Assembly (NCBI GenBank): GCA_027064565.1
Contig: JAMOPK010000298.1
Coordinates: 1 to 9,583, forward strand
From: Caldifarciminota bacterium
GTDB lineage: Bacteria > Hydrothermota > Hydrothermia > B15-G9
DNA: 9,583 bases
Reading direction: 5' to 3'
The notes under the pieces were generated by a model. The model searched no databases. It saw only the letters and a list, made by a program, of their open reading frames with translations, and was not told the DNA's origin. The translations under genes were made by a program, and so were the position numbers. Below, one piece after another: positions 7,635-9,583 of this stretch. How positions within the stretch are numbered: the first letter of the stretch is position 1; each line of letters starts with the position of its first letter.

Positions 7635-7640
7635 GATAAT

Positions 7641-7646
7641 CTCCCC
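7641..7646 (-). promoter_or_regulatory. Ribosome binding site that sets the permease start
   Basis: GGGGAG on the minus strand lies 6 nt before the ATG at 7634. It supports this start over the longer open frame reaching 7691. It sits 11 nt after the leader palindrome, so folding of that palindrome could affect access to it. Confidence 0.7.
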
Positions 7647-7657
7647 TTTTAGTTCAA

Positions 7658-7677
7658 AGGCGGCCTTAAGGCCGCCT
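7658..7677. repeat. 20-nt perfect palindrome upstream of the permease Shine-Dalgarno site
   Basis: AGGCGGCCTTAAGGCCGCCT is fully self-complementary. In the minus-strand transcript it would fold as an 8-bp GC-rich stem with a UUAA loop, followed by only three U, so it is a poor terminator by itself. Its arms are identical to those of the upstream terminator at 7692-7720. Confidence 0.9.
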
Positions 7678-7691
7678 GCCTTTCCCCACAT

Positions 7692-7720
7692 AAAAAAATA
7701 GGCGGCCGAAATGGCCGCCT
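7692..7720 (-). terminator. Intrinsic terminator inside the permease leader
   Basis: In the minus-strand transcript, AGGCGGCC (7720-7713) pairs with GGCCGCCT (7707-7700) around a 5-nt loop. One A and then seven U (7698-7692) follow. This is a complete Rho-independent terminator placed 58 nt before the permease start codon. No minus-strand gene lies upstream within the window, so it most likely acts as an attenuator rather than ending another gene. Confidence 0.85.
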
Positions 7721-7735
7721 CTCAATAAAATAAAT

Positions 7736-7751
7736 GGGGCGTAACCGCCCC
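7736..7751 (-). other. Leader hairpin 2
   Basis: GGGGCG and CGCCCC form a perfect 6-bp stem with a 4-nt loop. On the transcript strand it is followed by the U-rich stretch AUUUAUUUUAUU, so it could be a weak terminator or a pause site ahead of the main one. Confidence 0.6.
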
Positions 7752-7767
7752 GGAAATGTTTTGTCCC

Positions 7768-7785
7768 GCAGCCGTTTTCGGCTGC
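7768..7785 (-). other. Leader hairpin 1
   Basis: GCAGCCG and CGGCTGC form a perfect 7-bp stem around four A in the transcript. No U-run follows, so it is not a terminator. It may be part of the sensing portion of the leader or a pause site. Confidence 0.6.
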
Positions 7786-7847
7786 CTGATTTTAACCGCA
7801 TCTGCCAGATGTCCAGTCTCACATTAAGCATAATTTTGTTGGCGCCT

Positions 7848-7876
7848 ATTTTCATGGAACCGTTTTGAGCTGTCAA
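7848..7876 (-). promoter_or_regulatory. Promoter of the uracil permease leader
   Basis: On the minus strand a perfect TTGACA (7876-7871) lies 17 bp before GAAAAT (7853-7848, four of six consensus bases). The predicted start is near 7841, which puts all leader hairpins inside the transcript. A weaker alternative within the leader is TGGACA (7815-7810) with TAAAAT (7794-7789) at a short 15-bp spacing. Confidence 0.55.
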
Positions 7877-7921
7877 CGAGTGGAAGGCCATTTGTCGTTT
7901 TGTTTGTGATGGAAATTTTTA

Positions 7922-7995
7922 TTTCTCTGTGCCCTCTGTGTCTCCGTGCGAAAACGAAATGGAAATCACACAGGGACACGGTGAACACAGAGAGA
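7922..7995. repeat. Imperfect palindromic CTCTGTG repeat element
   Basis: Two 29-nt arms (7922-7950 and 7967-7995) match as inverted copies at 21 of 29 positions around a 16-nt centre. Each arm is itself a short tandem of CTCTGTG-like units about 9 nt apart (TCTCTGTG, CTCTGTG, TCCGTG). I recall similar sequences dispersed in many environmental bacterial genomes. Whether it is repeated in this genome cannot be seen here. Confidence 0.6.
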
Positions 7996-8017
7996 TGGGA
8001 CATAGAATTCGTGTGAG

Positions 8018-8152
8018 ATGGCGAGGATTGATGAAGCGATGGTAGCGGGGCGAAATGCGAACAGGGACGATCAGTTATGCAAAGAGATTGGAGCAGTTTT
8101 ACAGCTTATACTCTTTGATAATCTGGATGTTATGTTTGCCGCCACAAAGTAA
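8018..8152 (+). CDS. Doubtful 44-residue ORF, possible gene remnant
   Basis: ATG at 8018 to TAA at 8150-8152 encodes MARIDEAMVAGRNANRDDQL followed by a hydrophobic stretch (IGAVLQLILFDNLDVMFAA) and a final TK. The composition looks protein-like: charged N-terminal half, amphipathic C-terminal half. There is no Shine-Dalgarno site upstream and no family I recognise. An in-frame TAG lies four codons before the ATG. It begins 22 nt after the palindromic repeat. It could be a small gene, the tail of a decayed gene, or chance. Confidence 0.2.
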   Translation: MARIDEAMVAGRNANRDDQLCKEIGAVLQLILFDNLDVMFAATK

Positions 8153-8161
8153 AAGGCTTAT

Positions 8162-8228
8162 AGCACAATGAGATCGTCATCGAAGATGTATTTCAGGGTA
8201 TTTTATTTGTGATAAATTGTGCTTTTTT
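8162..8228 (+). other. Inverted repeat with downstream T-run (possible terminator of an unseen RNA)
   Basis: AGCACAAT (8162-8169) and ATTGTGCT (8216-8223) are perfectly complementary 8-mers 46 nt apart, and six T end at 8228. The long loop makes it weak as a simple terminator, but this shape could be the 3' end of a small structured RNA or of the doubtful ORF just upstream. Confidence 0.25.
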
Positions 8229-8330
8229 ATTTGGATTCCTCTTTGATTGTAGTTTTTAAGGATGCTCCTTCTTTTGTTCCAGCTTCATAAACCCATGTCA
8301 TAACTCGCGCCGAAATTTCAACTCGATCTA

Positions 8331-8359
8331 TTGCAAAGGGGATTCAAAAAGAGTAACAT
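8331..8359 (+). promoter_or_regulatory. Possible promoter of infA
   Basis: TTGCAA (8331-8336) and TAACAT (8354-8359) are 17 bp apart; each matches four of six consensus bases. Transcription would start near 8366, giving a leader of about 59 nt that includes the ribosome site. Another TTGAAT at 8373 has no matching -10 box. Confidence 0.35.
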
Positions 8360-8410
8360 TCACTTCTGAATCTTGAATTTTATGGGTATTTCACAAATTC
8401 ATTGAGCCAC

Positions 8411-8421
8411 AAGGAGGTGAT
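8411..8421 (+). promoter_or_regulatory. Near-perfect Shine-Dalgarno site of infA
   Basis: AAGGAGGTGAT matches the 16S rRNA 3' end over 11 nt, with its GGAGG core 7 nt before the ATG at 8425. It is the strongest ribosome site in the window and fixes the start, and hence the N-terminal extension of IF-1. Confidence 0.9.
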
Positions 8422-8424
8422 GAT

Positions 8425-8682
8425 ATGCCCAGAATAGTCAAAAGTAAGAAAAAAACATCCTCCAAAGCCAAAGAGGATAAAATCAAAATGGAGGGAAGGG
8501 TCAAAGAGGTTCTGCCCAATGCCATGTTTCGGGTAGAACTGGACAATGGACTTGTGGTCCTTGCCCATGTTTCCGGGAAAATGAGGATGCATTACATAAA
8601 GATATTGCCCGGAGACAGGGTGATGGTGGAACTTTCCCCTTACGACCTCACAAGGGGACGCATCGTCTATCGCTACAAATAG
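8425..8682 (+). CDS. infA: Translation initiation factor IF-1
   Basis: This 85-residue protein carries the whole IF-1 OB fold: AKED at 15-18, EGRVKEVLPNAMFRVELDNG near 23-42, VLAHVSGKMR near 45-54, and LPGDRVMVELSPYDLTRGRI near 61-80 with a basic end. IF-1 binds the A site of the 30S subunit and helps IF-2 and IF-3 select the initiator tRNA. Family members usually start at or just before the AKED segment and have about 72 residues; here 13 extra residues, rich in Lys and Ser, come first (MPRIVKSKKKTSS). The start is supported by a near-perfect ribosome site, and no later ATG would leave the AKED segment intact. The gene stands alone rather than in a ribosomal protein operon, and its stop is only 10 nt from that of the convergent methyltransferase gene, with no terminator hairpin between. 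Confidence 0.97.
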   Translation: MPRIVKSKKKTSSKAKEDKIKMEGRVKEVLPNAMFRVELDNGLVVLAHVSGKMRMHYIKILPGDRVMVELSPYDLTRGRIVYRYK

Positions 8683-8692
8683 TCCAGACTTC

Positions 8693-9583
8693 TTATTGTT
8701 CAGGTTTTCTTATTGCTGCCAGGAAAAATCCTTCCGTCATGTTTTTATGTGGCAATAATCTTTTCGTTTTCACGACGCGGGGATCGTAGGTTTTCCTGCG
8801 CCAGCCGGGCAAGCCGGGATCCATCTTGAATCCGAAATCCGGGATGTCCATTATCTCCGCCTCAGGGTGTCTCGACAACAGGAAATCAACTGTTCCTTCG
8901 TTCTCCTCCGGCGTAAGGGTGCAGGTTGAGTAAACCATCATTCCTCCGGGCTTAAGTGCATCGTAGGCGGCAAGAATTAGTCCTCTCTGGGTGCGGACGA
9001 GGCGTCCCACCTTTTGCCAGCTCCACCATTTCAATATCTCGCGGGAACGGTGAAGCGTCCCGATCGCCGAGCACGGCGCATCCAGAAGCACTTTATCGAA
9101 AGTATCGGGCGTGAGACGGGCAAATTTATAGCCGTCGAACTCGGTTATGACCACGTTCAGCACCCCCAGCCTGTCGATATTGTGGGATAAGGCTCGAATG
9201 CGTTCAAAATTGATGTCGTTCGCAACGATCACGCCCTTGTTTCGCATCATCTGAGCCATCTGAGTCGTCTTGGAGCCGGGCGCGGCCGCCATGTCGAGCA
9301 CATATTCGCCGGGCTGAGGATTCAGTATCAGGGGCGGCAGCATGGAAGCGATTTCCTGAACGTAGAAATAGCCTAAAAAATGCTCAAGGGTCTTTCCGGG
9401 CGGGAACGGGGCAGATTTTATCCTGAAGGCTTCGGGATAGAAACTCAACGGCTCAAGCTCAAACCCCTGTTCGGTCAGTCGGTTGAGAAGCAATGTGGGA
9501 TCGATTTTAAGCGTATTCACCCTGAGCACATCCTGAAGCGGTGAGCTCATCCATTCGAGGAAAGCCGGGAGTTCATCGCCAAG
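8693..9583 (-). CDS. RsmB/NOP-family rRNA m5C methyltransferase (5' partial)
   Basis: The frame continues past the ATG at 9550 to the window edge, encoding LGDELPAFLEW before it. That matches the usual lead-in of this family, so the true start lies outside. Numbering from that internal Met: the substrate-binding segment VLRVNTLKID is near 8-17, the SAM motif I DMAAAPGSKT at 86-95, motif IV DAPCS at 157-161, and motif VI YSTCTLTPEENE at 207-218. Cys210 (TC) is the expected nucleophile on cytosine C5 and Cys160 (PC) the residue that releases the product. The enzyme would make 5-methylcytosine in rRNA, or possibly tRNA, using SAM. It ends right after the last strand of the methyltransferase fold (EGFFLAAIRKPEQ), so it lacks the C-terminal extension of RsmF. 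Whether a NusB-like N-terminal domain (as in RsmB) is present cannot be seen, so no symbol is assigned. Confidence 0.93.
   Translation of the reverse strand, partial: LGDELPAFLEWMSSPLQDVLRVNTLKIDPTLLLNRLTEQGFELEPLSFYPEAFRIKSAPFPPGKTLEHFLGYFYVQEIASMLPPLILNPQPGEYVLDMAAAPGSKTTQMAQMMRNKGVIVANDINFERIRALSHNIDRLGVLNVVITEFDGYKFARLTPDTFDKVLLDAPCSAIGTLHRSREILKWWSWQKVGRLVRTQRGLILAAYDALKPGGMMVYSTCTLTPEENEGTVDFLLSRHPEAEIMDIPDFGFKMDPGLPGWRRKTYDPRVVKTKRLLPHKNMTEGFFLAAIRKPEQ

Larger units (their letters stand above)
7635..7841 (-). promoter_or_regulatory. Structured 5' leader of the uracil permease: candidate attenuator
   Basis: Between the predicted transcription start (about 7841) and the permease ATG lie 207 nt without a credible ORF but with five dyads. 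In transcript order these are a small CATCT/AGATG dyad (7799-7811), hairpins at 7768-7785 and 7736-7751, a terminator at 7692-7720, and a palindrome at 7658-7677 next to the Shine-Dalgarno site. The last two share the same 8-nt arm (AGGCGGCC), so the 3' arm of the terminator (7700-7707) can pair instead with the 5' arm of the palindrome (7670-7677) and form an antiterminator. I do not recognise a purine, preQ1 or other known riboswitch, nor a full PyrR site. The trigger is unknown. Confidence 0.6.
7877..8410. other. Intergenic region of about 530 bp without a recognised gene
   Basis: Between the permease promoter and infA no frame on either strand gives a protein I recognise, and I see no tRNA, rRNA, CRISPR array or insertion sequence. 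It holds a palindromic CTCTGTG-type repeat (7922-7995), a weak 44-codon ORF (8018-8152), an 8-bp inverted repeat with a T-run (8162-8228) and a possible infA promoter (8331-8359). The part from about 8100 to 8400 is clearly richer in A and T than the flanking genes. Confidence 0.7.

Noticed and set aside
7635..7691. N-terminal extension of the permease reading MWGKAGGLKAAFELKGEII
   Set aside because: It is translated from the leader palindrome, has no ribosome site of its own, and the ATG at 7634 has one and gives a family-typical N-terminus.
7713..7725. GAGAGGC in the permease leader (minus strand) as a PyrR-binding site
   Set aside because: Only the GNGAGGY core of the PyrR consensus matches; the preceding UCC and the surrounding stem are missing, and the motif runs into the terminator stem.
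7959..8045. 28-codon plus-strand ORF through the CTCTGTG palindrome
   Set aside because: It is mostly translation of the repeat arm and has no ribosome site.
8693..9550. ATG at 9550 as the start of the methyltransferase
   Set aside because: In-frame residues upstream (LGDELPAFLEW) match the usual family lead-in, and the frame is open to the edge.

Overview
The window comes from a Gram-negative bacterium of roughly even GC content. Three genes carry export signals that imply an outer membrane: a lipobox lipoprotein, a BamA/TamA-type beta-barrel, and a beta-propeller protein ending in a domain resembling the type IX secretion (Por/FlgD-like) sorting tail. That tail is typical of the Fibrobacterota-Chlorobiota-Bacteroidota (FCB) group and related uncultured candidate phyla, so I place the organism there with moderate confidence. 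No gene here fixes the phylum.

Layout. (1) 2-1506, plus strand: two overlapping genes for MinD-type ATPases, each with an inserted two-cluster ferredoxin; the first is cut by the window edge. A strong terminator follows. (2) 1571-4385, minus strand: an outer-membrane barrel gene tightly followed by a tandem GNAT acetyltransferase gene, then a lipoprotein gene with its own promoter. (3) 4630-6357, plus strand: an exported seven-repeat FG-GAP/VCBS propeller protein with its own promoter, Shine-Dalgarno site and terminator. (4) 6438-7634, minus strand: an NCS2 uracil permease, preceded by a leader of about 207 nt packed with hairpins. (5) 7877-8410: an apparently non-coding stretch with a palindromic CTCTGTG-type repeat, an inverted repeat followed by a T-run and a weak 44-codon ORF. 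(6) 8425-8682, plus strand: infA (IF-1) with a basic N-terminal extension and a near-perfect Shine-Dalgarno site, convergent with (7) 8693-9583, minus strand: an rRNA m5C methyltransferase of the NOL1/NOP2/Sun family, cut by the right edge.

The genes do not form one pathway. The window is a mix of housekeeping genes (IF-1, rRNA methyltransferase, uracil uptake), a redox/metallocluster ATPase pair and cell-surface proteins. The most interesting signal is the permease leader. A textbook terminator (8-bp stem, then seven U) is followed by a palindrome with the same arm sequence, so terminator and antiterminator folds would exclude each other. This looks like transcription attenuation of a pyrimidine transporter, but I recognise no known riboswitch or PyrR site in it.
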